Positions 7,373-14,930 of a stretch of 26,645 bases of DNA are shown piece by piece; position 1 is the first letter of the stretch; each line of letters starts with the position of its first letter. Below the pieces are notes generated by a model. It had not been told where the DNA came from. It saw only the letters and a list, made by a program, of their open reading frames with translations, and ran no database searches. This DNA comes from Clostridiales bacterium UBA4706 (GTDB taxonomy: Bacteria > Bacillota > Clostridia > Oscillospirales > Oscillospiraceae): the NCBI GenBank assembly GCA_002404605.1, contig DHKA01000051.1:1-26645 (forward strand), read 5' to 3'. The translations under genes were made by a program, and so were the position numbers.

Positions 7373-8002
7373 TTATTGCCCGTTTGCCGCGCCGGTGCCC
7401 GCCGTTTTGCGCAGAACGGCCACCGCGCATGGGACTCTGCCCTCGCAGAAGATATAATCCGCGTCTGTATATCCGGCGTCGGCAAAAAACTTCTTATAGC
7501 TCTCCAACGTGAACTCCCGCTTGAAGTCCGCGCCCGCCTTGCCGATGACGCCCGTCACGCTGTTCGTCATCCCCTTCTCCGTGCGGTTCATGTAAGTGGG
7601 GATAATGATCTGCCCACACGGGCGGCAGACGCGTTCCAGCTCACCCAGCGCCTTATATGGCTCATCCAGAAGATGAATGACGTTGGCCGCGGCGACAGCG
7701 TCAAAGCTCGCGTCCGGATAGCCGAGCGTGAGAATGTTGCCCGGCTCGAAGGTGATGTTGCGAAAGCGCCGGAGCTTTCTTTCGGCGCGCCGGAGCATTT
7801 TTGCGGAGAAATCCGTCGCCGTGATATGGCGGCAGCGCTCCGCGATCTCGCCGGTAAGAAGTCCCGTGCCGCACGCGCACTCGAGCACTTCGTCCTCCGG
7901 GAGAATATGCTCCGCTACCGCGGCGCACAGCGCCCGGTTTGCTCTCCGGTTGATGACGTTGGCAAAAATGTCGTAGATCCACGCTACATTGTCCCAGAAC
8001 AT
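7373..8002 (-). CDS. Class I SAM-dependent methyltransferase
   Basis: This 209-residue methyltransferase of the UbiE/Methyltransf_11 type has SAM-binding motif I VLECACGTGLLT at about residues 39-50, an acidic strand end (ITATDFS) near 60, and the motif II/III region (FDAVAAANVIHLLDEP) near 100. It is compact, with no extra substrate domain, so the acceptor cannot be predicted. A strong AAAGGAGG lies 7 bases before the ATG at 8002. It sits in the middle of the accessory operon and is intact, unlike the hydrolase genes on both sides. Confidence 0.88.
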   Translation of the reverse strand: MFWDNVAWIYDIFANVINRRANRALCAAVAEHILPEDEVLECACGTGLLTGEIAERCRHITATDFSAKMLRRAERKLRRFRNITFEPGNILTLGYPDASFDAVAAANVIHLLDEPYKALGELERVCRPCGQIIIPTYMNRTEKGMTNSVTGVIGKAGADFKREFTLESYKKFFADAGYTDADYIFCEGRVPCAVAVLRKTAGTGAANGQ

Positions 8003-8076
8003 TGCCGCTCCTCCTTTATTTGCCCGCGAGCTTTAAACTGAAATCGCAGCAGTCATCGCCGCAGCGGAAATATTAG

Positions 8077-8500
8077 TTATGTAAACTTGCTGGATGCGTG
8101 AGCGTGCGCGGACTGTACTTCCTGTGCAAAAATGTCCGGGTGCTCGCCCGTCAGTCCGCCATGTCCCAGATCCGCGAAGATTTTGGCCGTGAATGGATAT
8201 CCTTTCTGTTCCAGCACGCTCAGGTTTGCCGACAACTTTTTATCGACCTGTCCCTTGATGCCATACCAGAGGAACATATCCGTTCTCTCAAAGAGCGTAT
8301 AGTCCGTTTTCTTTCCGATGAGGTAATAGTCCTGATTTTTCCAGCTTTCCCACGTCGCCTTGCCGTAAAGGATCCGTTCAGCTTCCTCCAGAGTCCGCCC
8401 AGAGATCCTGGCGAGGAATTTCTTTCTTCTCGGTCCGGGATGGCCCATGACCGCATAAAAGATACCCGTGAACCCGGTTATCTCAAAAGTTCTTGAAGCA
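8077..8500 (-). pseudogene. C-terminal remnant of a second alpha/beta hydrolase
   Basis: About 130 residues remain, reading from around 8500 to a TAA at 8077 in a different frame from the preceding hydrolase. The piece contains GFTGIFYAVMGHPGPRRKKF, a helical cap-like region, and ends with GHGGLTGEHPDIFAQE, which looks like the catalytic-histidine segment of an alpha/beta hydrolase. The N-terminal half with the nucleophile is missing. It abuts the truncated end of the hydrolase at 8478-9153, as if a deletion joined two tandem genes. The left boundary of homology is approximate. Confidence 0.6.
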
Positions 8501-9153
8501 TGGCGGCTGGATATTTCACCGGCTGTATCTTCTTTCCATGCTTGAGATCGGAGTCCTTTTCGCCGTAAGCAAATACGCACCGCTTCTGCATCTCCTCAGA
8601 GAGCGCCGGGAGCTGTCCAAAGCCGCAGTCGTGGATGATATTCCGGATGCTCTCTTCGTTCATGGCAATAAAACGTTCGGCCATGGCCGGACCGGCAGCT
8701 TCGCCGTAGATATCGCTCATCTTCCGGCGGGAAAGCTCTGGATCCTTCACGGCTTTGCGGTGTTTGGAGAGGAATACGCGGGAAAGCCCAAAGTAGATCA
8801 AAGGCGCATGCTCATAAAAGCTGACGCCCTCAAAAAATATATGTTCAAAAGTGAGATCTTCAAATTTCAGAAGCTCGAACAGCACAACACCGCCAGGGAT
8901 GCGCCGAAGCCCAGCTGTAAATGTGTGCGCCATGCTCTATAAGATAATCATGGATTGCTTTGGCCTCGTCGGAGGCGCTGCGATAGGTTCCCGCCACGGC
9001 GTCACCATGGGCGGAAAGATCCGGAAGGAGCCAGCGGGCATCTTCGCTCCAAAGCTCCGGCAGGCACTCGCGGGCGCCCTCCGCCGAGGAGAGCATCGGG
9101 TGGATCAAAATCGCTGCTTTGGAAGCAGCCGCGTTATAATCGTGCATTATCAT
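8478..9153 (-). pseudogene. Alpha/beta hydrolase, frameshifted and 3'-truncated
   Basis: The N-terminal part reads from ATG 9153 (AAILIHPMLSSAEG, the oxyanion-side strand) to about 8930. The frame then shifts twice: one base seems lost near 8921-8931 and one near 8891-8896. With both restored the elbow reads GFGASLGG (GxSxG) and runs into VVLFELLKFEDL and the strand CVFAYGEKDSDL, which carries the likely catalytic Asp. The reading frame stops at 8478, before any catalytic histidine, where the second hydrolase remnant begins. The start is 4 bases after the stop of the upstream methyltransferase gene. It is most likely non-functional. Confidence 0.75.
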
Positions 9154-9157
9154 TTTC

Positions 9158-9790
9158 TTATTCCCCGTCTCTTTTCTTTACCGGCTTCTCCGCCGTAACG
9201 CAGAGCCAGCCCCGTTTGTCTTTGTGGATCTGCACAGCACAGAATCCGGTCTGCTCAAGATAATCGCGCAGCTCCACGTCCTTGTAGATCGTCATGCCGT
9301 CGATCTTCTCGGTCCATTTATCATCCTTGGCGGTATCGCCGCTGCATTCGTTGCAGATGAGGAACGTACCGCCCGGCTTCAGAACGCGCCAGACCTCCCG
9401 AAAGCACTGCACAAGGTCCGGCCAGAAGTAGACCGTTTCAAACGCCGTGACGAGGTCGAACCACTCGGACGCGAACAGCATATCCGCCACACTGCCCTGA
9501 AGGACCGCGCAGCGGCCTTCCCGGATGGCGTTTTCGTTTACTTTCCGGCTCTTTTCCACGCTGACGGGCGAATAGTCGATCCCCTTCACCTCACCCTGCG
9601 GGCATTTTTTCAGGAGCTTTCGGATGTTCGCCCCGCCGCCGCAGCCGCAATCGAGCACATTGGCATCTGCAGGGATATACGGAAACCGAAGTCCCCATCC
9701 GGCGAGCGAACGGTGGCCGAGATTCATCATGGATACCATGAGCTTCCCGCCGAAACCGGACGGCTTGCGGGTGTTGTCAAAAAAAGACAT
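9158..9790 (-). CDS. Class I SAM-dependent methyltransferase
   Basis: This 210-residue methyltransferase has motif I NVLDCGCGGGANI at about residues 44-56, GIDYSPVSVEKSR near 73, and FDLVTAFETVYFWPDL near 111, followed by VLKPGGTFLICNE. This order is typical of Methyltransf_11/UbiE-like enzymes. The acceptor is unknown. It is separated by 11 bases from the LCM-type methyltransferase gene upstream and by 4 bases from the broken hydrolase downstream, so it is part of the same transcript. No damage is visible. Confidence 0.9.
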   Translation of the reverse strand: MSFFDNTRKPSGFGGKLMVSMMNLGHRSLAGWGLRFPYIPADANVLDCGCGGGANIRKLLKKCPQGEVKGIDYSPVSVEKSRKVNENAIREGRCAVLQGSVADMLFASEWFDLVTAFETVYFWPDLVQCFREVWRVLKPGGTFLICNECSGDTAKDDKWTEKIDGMTIYKDVELRDYLEQTGFCAVQIHKDKRGWLCVTAEKPVKKRDGE

Positions 9791-9801
9791 ACTCTTCCTC
9801 C

Positions 9802-10590
9802 TTATTTCTTTTCCAAAACAACGTCCCGATTCGAGATGTTCCGCACGGCGGACAGCTTATCCAGCAGCTTATAGACCGGGACAAATTCCGCCATTCCCTC
9901 TGTAAGGCCGTGCTCCTCCACGAATCGGAAATCCGACAGAAGCGCGGCGAGCTCCGCGCCGTTTTTTACGCCCCAGGTGAATTTCGCATTGCTGCCCTCG
10001 ATGGACTTCTCCTTAAATCGCCGAACGACCATAGGGTTCATCGTCTCGACGAACACCGTTGCCTTCGGGAAGCGCGCGGCGATGCGGGCAAAAATCTGCT
10101 GCACGTCCGCTTCGCGGAGGTACATGGTCAAGCCTTCCATAATGACCAGCGCCGGGGTATCCGTCTCCCTGATCTCGCCGCCCCAGTCATCCATGGCGGA
10201 CATGGCGATCTGCGACACCGCACCGTCCTCCGGCAGGAGCTTTTCCCGCACGCCGATCGTCTCCGGCAGATCGAGATTATACCAGTGACTATAGCCCTCC
10301 ATGCGGTAGCACCGCGTATCGAGACCGCAGGCGATATTCAAAACGACCGCTCCCGGATTCTTTGCAAGCCAGTCTTTCACCAGCCGGTCGAGCACGATCG
10401 TGCGGGCGATGACGCCGCTGTGCATGGCGGCATCCTTATCGGCAAGGGAAAAATCGTAGTCAATGCGGCCGATGGTCTCCTCCGCTTTGGTATCGCGGAT
10501 CGCGCCGCGCGTGCGGCTTTCCTTCGCGCGCGCATAAACCGTTTGCAGCATGGTCTCCGGCACACCGGAGAGTTTTATGTTTTCGTTCAT
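9802..10590 (-). CDS. LCM/TcmP-type O-methyltransferase
   Basis: This 262-residue protein matches the leucine carboxyl methyltransferase family (PPM1/TcmP type). It has VVLNIACGLDTRCYRM at about residues 82-97, WYNLDLPETI near 103, and MEGLTMYL near 150, which are hallmark motifs of bacterial LCM-fold O-methyltransferases. Characterised members methylate carboxyl or hydroxyl groups, including in polyketide tailoring; the substrate here is unknown. It starts one base after the stop of the DUF6796-like remnant. It is intact and first among the methyltransferases in the accessory operon. Confidence 0.9.
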   Translation of the reverse strand: MNENIKLSGVPETMLQTVYARAKESRTRGAIRDTKAEETIGRIDYDFSLADKDAAMHSGVIARTIVLDRLVKDWLAKNPGAVVLNIACGLDTRCYRMEGYSHWYNLDLPETIGVREKLLPEDGAVSQIAMSAMDDWGGEIRETDTPALVIMEGLTMYLREADVQQIFARIAARFPKATVFVETMNPMVVRRFKEKSIEGSNAKFTWGVKNGAELAALLSDFRFVEEHGLTEGMAEFVPVYKLLDKLSAVRNISNRDVVLEKK

Positions 10591-10591
10591 T

Positions 10592-10885
10592 TCACTTGTC
10601 CTCCGTTTTCTTCATCCGGCGACAGCATTTTCCGCCATCCAGAGGAACAGCGCCGCGTTGCCGGAGTCCTGGTACAACACAAAAAACATTCGTGGCAAGC
10701 AACGGCAGGCGCCACGGCTGAAAGCCGTCGGTCAGATATGCTTCCCGCGCAAAGCCCCCGCCGTCTCCGGCATATGCTGGGATAACACTAAGGCACAGGT
10801 CGCCGGCGAGCATGAGCGGCGCGCCGAGCGCGCCGAGCCAGCAGTCACGCCGGTAGCGTTTGTAATTGAAAACCGTATGTTCCAT
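10592..10885 (-). pseudogene. DUF6796-like membrane protein remnant with internal deletion
   Basis: The open frame encodes about 97 residues. The first 60 (GALGAPLMLAGDLCLSVIP and following) align in pattern with the N-terminus of the intact membrane gene at 6662-7354. The last 30 residues (RQRGAVPLDGG and on) look like read-through in a wrong frame; the alternative frame there gives SGNAALFLWMAENAVAG, which resembles that paralogue's C-terminus. So the middle, perhaps 100 or more residues, is missing and the ends are joined out of frame. ATG 10885 with GGAG 10 bases upstream is the likely start. It is the first gene behind the operator-promoter. Confidence 0.65.
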
Positions 10886-10905
10886 GGTTTCAACTCCACG
10901 CATAA

Positions 10906-10929
10906 ATTAGTTAGTGTATGCTAACTAAT
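10906..10929. promoter_or_regulatory. Perfect palindromic operator of TetR type
   Basis: ATTAGTTAG (10906-10914) and CTAACTAAT (10921-10929) form a perfect 9-base inverted repeat with 6 bases between. It overlaps the -10 element and the spacer of the promoter at 10913-10941, where a bound repressor would block RNA polymerase. Size and symmetry fit a TetR-family dimer; the cognate regulator is not proven. Confidence 0.75.
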
Positions 10930-10941
10930 ATCCATTGGAAA
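10913..10941 (-). promoter_or_regulatory. Promoter of the accessory methyltransferase/hydrolase operon
   Basis: On the minus strand, TTTCCA (10941-10936) and TACACT (10918-10913) are 17 bases apart. Both elements are moderate matches (4 of 6). The -35 coincides with the end of the terminator hairpin behind lysS. Confidence 0.55.
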
Positions 10942-10963
10942 AGCTGCCCCGAGGCAGCTTTCC
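10937..10963 (-). terminator. Second terminator behind lysS
   Basis: The 9-base stem AAAGCTGCC/GGCAGCTTT (10940-10948 with 10953-10961) has a 4-base loop and is followed by TTTT on the minus strand. It insulates the accessory promoter from lysS transcription. Confidence 0.65.
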
Positions 10964-11073
10964 TTATTCGTCCATACTGTAGCATGAAACGTTTCCCTTT
11001 TCAATGGCTCCGCGGGATTTTTCCGCACCTTTTCCGGTAAAATCCCGCCGCCTTCCCTGCCGGGACGCAAACA

Positions 11074-11100
11074 GCTCCTGCCGAAGGATTCGACAGGAGC
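11074..11100 (-). terminator. Terminator directly after lysS
   Basis: GCTCCTG/CAGGAGC is extended by a further five pairs including one G-U, with a 3-base loop. It lies about 11 bases after the lysS stop and is followed on the minus strand by a weak TGTTTG run. Confidence 0.6.
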
Positions 11101-11111
11101 CATATACGTTT

Positions 11112-13055
11112 TTAATAGAGCTTTGCTCCGGCGGGGATGGCGTCGTCCACCATCAGAAGGTGGAGCTTCTCTTCCCCGTTCTCTTCGTGCACGGCGGAAA
11201 TGAGCATGCCGCAGGAGTCAATGCCCATCATCGGGCGCGGCGGCAGGTTCGTGATGGCGATGCACGTTTTGCCAATGAGCTCTTCCGGCTCATAGTACAT
11301 ATGAATGCCGGAGAGGATCGTACGGTCAACGCCGGTGCCGTCGTCGAGCGTGAACTGCAAAAGTTTCTTGCTCTTCTTCACGGCGCAGCAGTCCTTCACC
11401 TTCACGGCACGGAAGTCGGACTTCGAGAACGTATCAAAATCCACATACTCGGTGAAGAGCGGCTCGATCTTCACGTTGGAGAAATCGATGACCTTCTTCT
11501 CCGGCGCTTCGGCAGCCGTCTCCGCAGGTGCTTCGGCGGCAGACTTCTCCTGCTTCTTTCCGCCGTCCAGACTCTTCATCGTGGGGAAGAGCAGCACATC
11601 GCGGATGGCAGCGGAGTCGGTAAGCAGCATGACGAGGCGGTCAATGCCGTAGCCGATACCGCCCGTGGGCGGCATGCCGATCTCGAGAGCGTTGAGGAAG
11701 TCCTCATCGGTGTGGTTAGCCTCGGCGTCGCCGGCGGCGACCAGAGCGTCCTGCGCGGCGAAGCGCGCGCGCTGATCGATGGGGTCATTCAGCTCGGAAT
11801 AGGCGTTGCACATTTCGCGGCCATAGATGAAGAGCTCGAAGCGTTCGACCTTCGTCGGGTCGGAGGGCTTCTTCTTCGTGAGCGGGCTGATCTCCACCGG
11901 GTGATCCATGATGAACACCGGCTGGATGAGGTTTTCCTCGCAGTATGTTTCAAAGAAGAGGTTGATGATGTCGCCGCGGGCGTGGCGATCTTCAAAGGCG
12001 ATGTTGTGCGCCTTGGCAAGCGCCTTCGCCTCTTCCTCGGTCTTGACGGTGTCGAAATCGACGCCGGAATATTTCTTGATGGCGTCGATCATCGTCAGAC
12101 GCTCAAACGGCTTGCCGAGGTCGATCTCGGTACCCTGATAGGTGATCGTCGTGCTGCCGCAGACGACCTTGGCGAGATGGCGGAACATATCCTCTGTCAG
12201 ATCCATCATGCCGTTATAGTCGGTATACGCCTGGTAAAGCTCCATGAGCGTGAATTCCGGATTGTGGCGCGTATCTACGCCTTCGTTGCGGAACACACGG
12301 CCGATCTCATAGACTCTCTCCAGACCGCCGACGATCAGGCGCTTGAGATAGAGTTCGAGCGAAATGCGGAGTTTGACGTCCTCGTCGAGGGCGTTATAGT
12401 GCGTCTCAAACGGGCGCGCCGCCGCACCGCCGGCATTCGGCACAAGCATGGGGGTCTCGACCTCCATGAACCCGCGGTCGTCAAGGAAGCGGCGGATCTC
12501 GCGCAGGATCTGCGAGCGCATGACGAACGTATCGCGCACTTCGGGATTGACGATCAGATCAAGATACCGCTGGCGGTAGCGCACGTCGGTATCCTGCAGG
12601 CCGTGGAACTTCTCCGGCAGAGGCTTGAGAGACTTGGTGAGCAGCGTAAGCTCCTTCGTGTGGACAGTGATCTCGCCGGTCTTCGTGCGGAACACAAAGC
12701 CCTTGATGCCGATGATATCGCCGATATCCATTTTCTTGAACTCGGCATACGCTTCTTCCCCAAGATCGTCGCGGGCAACATAGCACTGAATGACGCCCTG
12801 CTTATCCTGAATTTTGCAGAAGGACGCCTTGCCCATGATGCGTTTGACCATCATGCGCCCGGCAACAGACACCTCTCTGCCGACCAGCTCATCACCGGCG
12901 GCAAGAATCTCCGCGCTGTGGTGGGTAACATCGTAGCGGGTGATCGCAAAGGGATCCCGTCCTGCGTTCTGCAGATTCGTCAGCTTTTCGCGGCGGATGC
13001 GGAGCAGTTCATTGAGAGAGAGCTCCGGGTTTCCGGTCCTTGTTTCCTCTGCCAT
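11112..13055 (-). CDS. lysS: Lysyl-tRNA synthetase (class II) with C-terminal tRNA-binding domain
   Basis: It charges tRNA-Lys with lysine in the cytoplasm. The 647 residues exceed the usual 490-510. The N-terminal OB-fold anticodon domain covers about 60-145. The class II core has motif 1 near 180-205, motif 2 FRNEGVDTRHNPEF near 255-268 and motif 3 GGIGYGIDRLVML near 465-477, ending with LLFPTMK at 494. After an Ala/Glu/Pro/Lys-rich linker (497-520), residues 521-647 form a second OB-fold of the MetRS-beta/Arc1p/EMAP-II type: DFRAVKVKDC, ITNLPPRPMMGIDSCGML, and the AIPAGAKLY end. The catalytic core is intact. SD AGGAGA precedes the start at 13055. It is cotranscribed with greA, 28 bases upstream. 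Confidence 0.97.
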   Translation of the reverse strand: MAEETRTGNPELSLNELLRIRREKLTNLQNAGRDPFAITRYDVTHHSAEILAAGDELVGREVSVAGRMMVKRIMGKASFCKIQDKQGVIQCYVARDDLGEEAYAEFKKMDIGDIIGIKGFVFRTKTGEITVHTKELTLLTKSLKPLPEKFHGLQDTDVRYRQRYLDLIVNPEVRDTFVMRSQILREIRRFLDDRGFMEVETPMLVPNAGGAAARPFETHYNALDEDVKLRISLELYLKRLIVGGLERVYEIGRVFRNEGVDTRHNPEFTLMELYQAYTDYNGMMDLTEDMFRHLAKVVCGSTTITYQGTEIDLGKPFERLTMIDAIKKYSGVDFDTVKTEEEAKALAKAHNIAFEDRHARGDIINLFFETYCEENLIQPVFIMDHPVEISPLTKKKPSDPTKVERFELFIYGREMCNAYSELNDPIDQRARFAAQDALVAAGDAEANHTDEDFLNALEIGMPPTGGIGYGIDRLVMLLTDSAAIRDVLLFPTMKSLDGGKKQEKSAAEAPAETAAEAPEKKVIDFSNVKIEPLFTEYVDFDTFSKSDFRAVKVKDCCAVKKSKKLLQFTLDDGTGVDRTILSGIHMYYEPEELIGKTCIAITNLPPRPMMGIDSCGMLISAVHEENGEEKLHLLMVDDAIPAGAKLY

Positions 13056-13083
13056 AGTAATCTCCTATATCTGTAATTTACGT

Positions 13084-13560
13084 TCAGTTTTCAAAATCGA
13101 TAATCTCGTAATGGATAACGCCGCCGGGGGCTTCAAACTCGATCCGGTCGCCCTTTTTCATCCCCATCAGGCTGCGGCCGAGGGGGGACTCGTCGGAAAT
13201 ACGGCCAAGGATGGGGTTGGCTTCCTGGCTGCCGACGATCTCATATGTTTCCTCGTCCTCCTCGCCTACTTCGCGGACCGTCACGCGGCTGCCCATGGAA
13301 ATGGTGGTGCCGGCCGGCACGTTTTCGAGAATGACGGCATTTTCGATCAGGTTCTTGATCTCAGCGATCTTGGAGTAGAGCTTGCCCTGCTCGGTTTTCG
13401 CCTCATCGTATTCGCTGTTCTCCGACAAATCGCCGAAAGAGCGGGCCTCCTTGATCTGCTCAGAAACCTCTTTCTCCCGAACGGTCTGAAGGTATTCCAG
13501 CTCCTTTTTCAGTTCCTCCAGGCGCTCCTGGCTCATTCTGAAACGGCTTTCAACGGACAT
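13084..13560 (-). CDS. greA: Transcription elongation factor GreA
   Basis: This 158-residue factor rescues backtracked RNA polymerase by stimulating transcript cleavage. The N-terminal coiled coil (about 8-75) carries the conserved tip DLSENSEYDEAK near residues 44-55, including the acidic residues that coordinate Mg at the polymerase active site. The C-terminal domain has GSRVTV, ISDESPLGRSLMGMKKGD and the final strand IIDFEN. Length is normal. AAAGGAAG lies 8 bases before the ATG. It is the first gene of greA-lysS behind a perfect consensus promoter and a 5' hairpin. Confidence 0.97.
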   Translation of the reverse strand: MSVESRFRMSQERLEELKKELEYLQTVREKEVSEQIKEARSFGDLSENSEYDEAKTEQGKLYSKIAEIKNLIENAVILENVPAGTTISMGSRVTVREVGEEDEETYEIVGSQEANPILGRISDESPLGRSLMGMKKGDRIEFEAPGGVIHYEIIDFEN

Positions 13561-13593
13561 AGTTTAAACTTCCTTTCGATACTTACATGCTCG

Positions 13594-13629
13594 CAAATCC
13601 CGCACAGAGTAACTCCGTGCGGGAATTTG
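13594..13629 (-). ncRNA. 5' leader hairpin of the greA-lysS mRNA
   Basis: The long inverted repeat CAAATCCCGCAC.../...GTGCGGGAATTTG has a stem of about 16 pairs with one G-U and one bulge on the minus strand. It begins about 8 bases after the -10 element, so it folds near the very 5' end of the mRNA. No U-run follows, so it is not an ordinary terminator. Confidence 0.6.
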
Positions 13630-13636
13630 TCCTGCT

Positions 13637-13665
13637 ATTATACGGAATCCGGCGCGCCGTGTCAA
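13637..13665 (-). promoter_or_regulatory. Consensus sigma-A promoter of greA-lysS
   Basis: On the minus strand, a perfect TTGACA (13665-13660) and a perfect TATAAT (13642-13637) are separated by exactly 17 bases. Confidence 0.92.
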
Positions 13666-13721
13666 GACGGTTTTTGGATTCCTTTTTTGTAGATTTCGGC
13701 CGATTTCCGCGGATCGGGGCG

Positions 13722-14891
13722 TTAATGCACGGCGTCCTTTGCCGCTTCGAGCTGTACGTCCATGTCGCTGTCCTCGATCTGGTAGGACGCGATGTCCGGC
13801 GTGACGCCGCCGAGATCAGTCATGCTCTTTTTATCCGGCGTCAGATATTCAAACTTGGAAAGCCGGACCGCGCTGCCGTCGGAGAGCTCCACGATCACCT
13901 GACTCTGTGCGTTGCCGGGCGTCCGGCGTCCCACGATGGTCACGCCCGCCTGCTGCATGATGCAGGCGAACACTTCTGCGGCGCAGGTGGTATTCTCGTT
14001 GACAAGAACGATCATCGGCATATTGAGATACGAGCTGCCGGAGGAATAGGTCGTTTCTTTCCCGTCGCGGTCGCGGAGAAGGAAGAGATCGCCCTTGGGC
14101 AGAAAATAGTCCAGCGTATCCGCCATTTCCGCGGGTTTACCGCTCGTATTATCGCGCACGTCGATGATAAGGCTCGTCGCGCCGGAATCCTGCAGCGCGG
14201 CGACTGCCGACTTTACGCTGGCAGCGGCGCTGTCGTCAAAGTTGCGGATGCGGAGATAACCGATCGTGGAACTGCTGTTTGCTTTGTTGGCCGCACTGTC
14301 CAGAATGTAGTATACGACCGGCTCGGCATAGATGAGCTCGCACTTCATTTTCGCGTCCGCCTTGCCGCCCTGCGTGTTGAGAAGGTGGAGGGTGAAATAC
14401 TTTTCCGCTTCGGTCTCTTTGGCATCGTAGCTGCGAAGAAGGTCGTCCAGCTGCTCAGGTGTATAGGTGGATACATCGATATTATCCACGCTTGCGATCA
14501 TGTTGCCAACCTTCACATGCGCCTGATCCGCCGGAGAGCCGGGCGTTACGGAAAGGACGGTCAGATAACCGTAATTTTCGTTGTACTGCGTGGTGACGCC
14601 GATGCCGACATACTGGTTCGTCAGCGTGAGCTTATATTCCTCATACTCGGAAGCGGGAAGATAATAGCTCGCCGGGTCGTTCAGCGAAGCGACCATGGCG
14701 CTCGCGGAGGCGTCCTCCAGCGAGGACGTGTCCTTCGGCTGGTAGAATGTCGTCTCGATGACGCGGATAACCTCCATATATTTATCAGAGGACGCGCCCC
14801 TATCCGCAAGGATCAGGCACGCTGCGGCGGTAACAACGATGCAGATCACGCACGCGAGCAGTGACCAGACGATTTTCGGTACGTGTTTCAT
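13722..14891 (-). CDS. S41 (CtpA-like) protease homologue, catalytic dyad replaced
   Basis: This 389-residue protein has an N-terminal membrane anchor (about 8-29), a PDZ domain (about 95-175, YVGIGV to the NIDVSTYT loop) and an S41 core (LIIDVRDN near 241). S41 proteases use a Ser/Lys dyad in TASAAE and GKGTVQ-like motifs. Here the matching segments read TTCAAE with Cys303 for Ser, and GNAQSQ with Asn327 for Lys. I infer it is inactive or has a changed mechanism, perhaps serving as a scaffold. The codons, TGC at 13985-13983 and AAC at 13913-13911, are clear. It is the last gene of the ftsEX-M23 group, 39 bases after the M23 gene, with SD GAGGT. Confidence 0.92.
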   Translation of the reverse strand: MKHVPKIVWSLLACVICIVVTAAACLILADRGASSDKYMEVIRVIETTFYQPKDTSSLEDASASAMVASLNDPASYYLPASEYEEYKLTLTNQYVGIGVTTQYNENYGYLTVLSVTPGSPADQAHVKVGNMIASVDNIDVSTYTPEQLDDLLRSYDAKETEAEKYFTLHLLNTQGGKADAKMKCELIYAEPVVYYILDSAANKANSSSTIGYLRIRNFDDSAAASVKSAVAALQDSGATSLIIDVRDNTSGKPAEMADTLDYFLPKGDLFLLRDRDGKETTYSSGSSYLNMPMIVLVNENTTCAAEVFACIMQQAGVTIVGRRTPGNAQSQVIVELSDGSAVRLSKFEYLTPDKKSMTDLGGVTPDIASYQIEDSDMDVQLEAAKDAVH

Positions 14892-14930
14892 AAGCTGATA
14901 CCTCGGATGTTTTTTCTTTCGGCGTCGCAG

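Noticed and set aside
11004..13076. Plus-strand open frame of 690 codons
   Set aside because: It is antisense to lysS; the real gene has all class II synthetase motifs.
13594..13629. Terminator of the S41 gene
   Set aside because: The hairpin lies downstream of the greA promoter and has no U-run, so it belongs to the greA leader.
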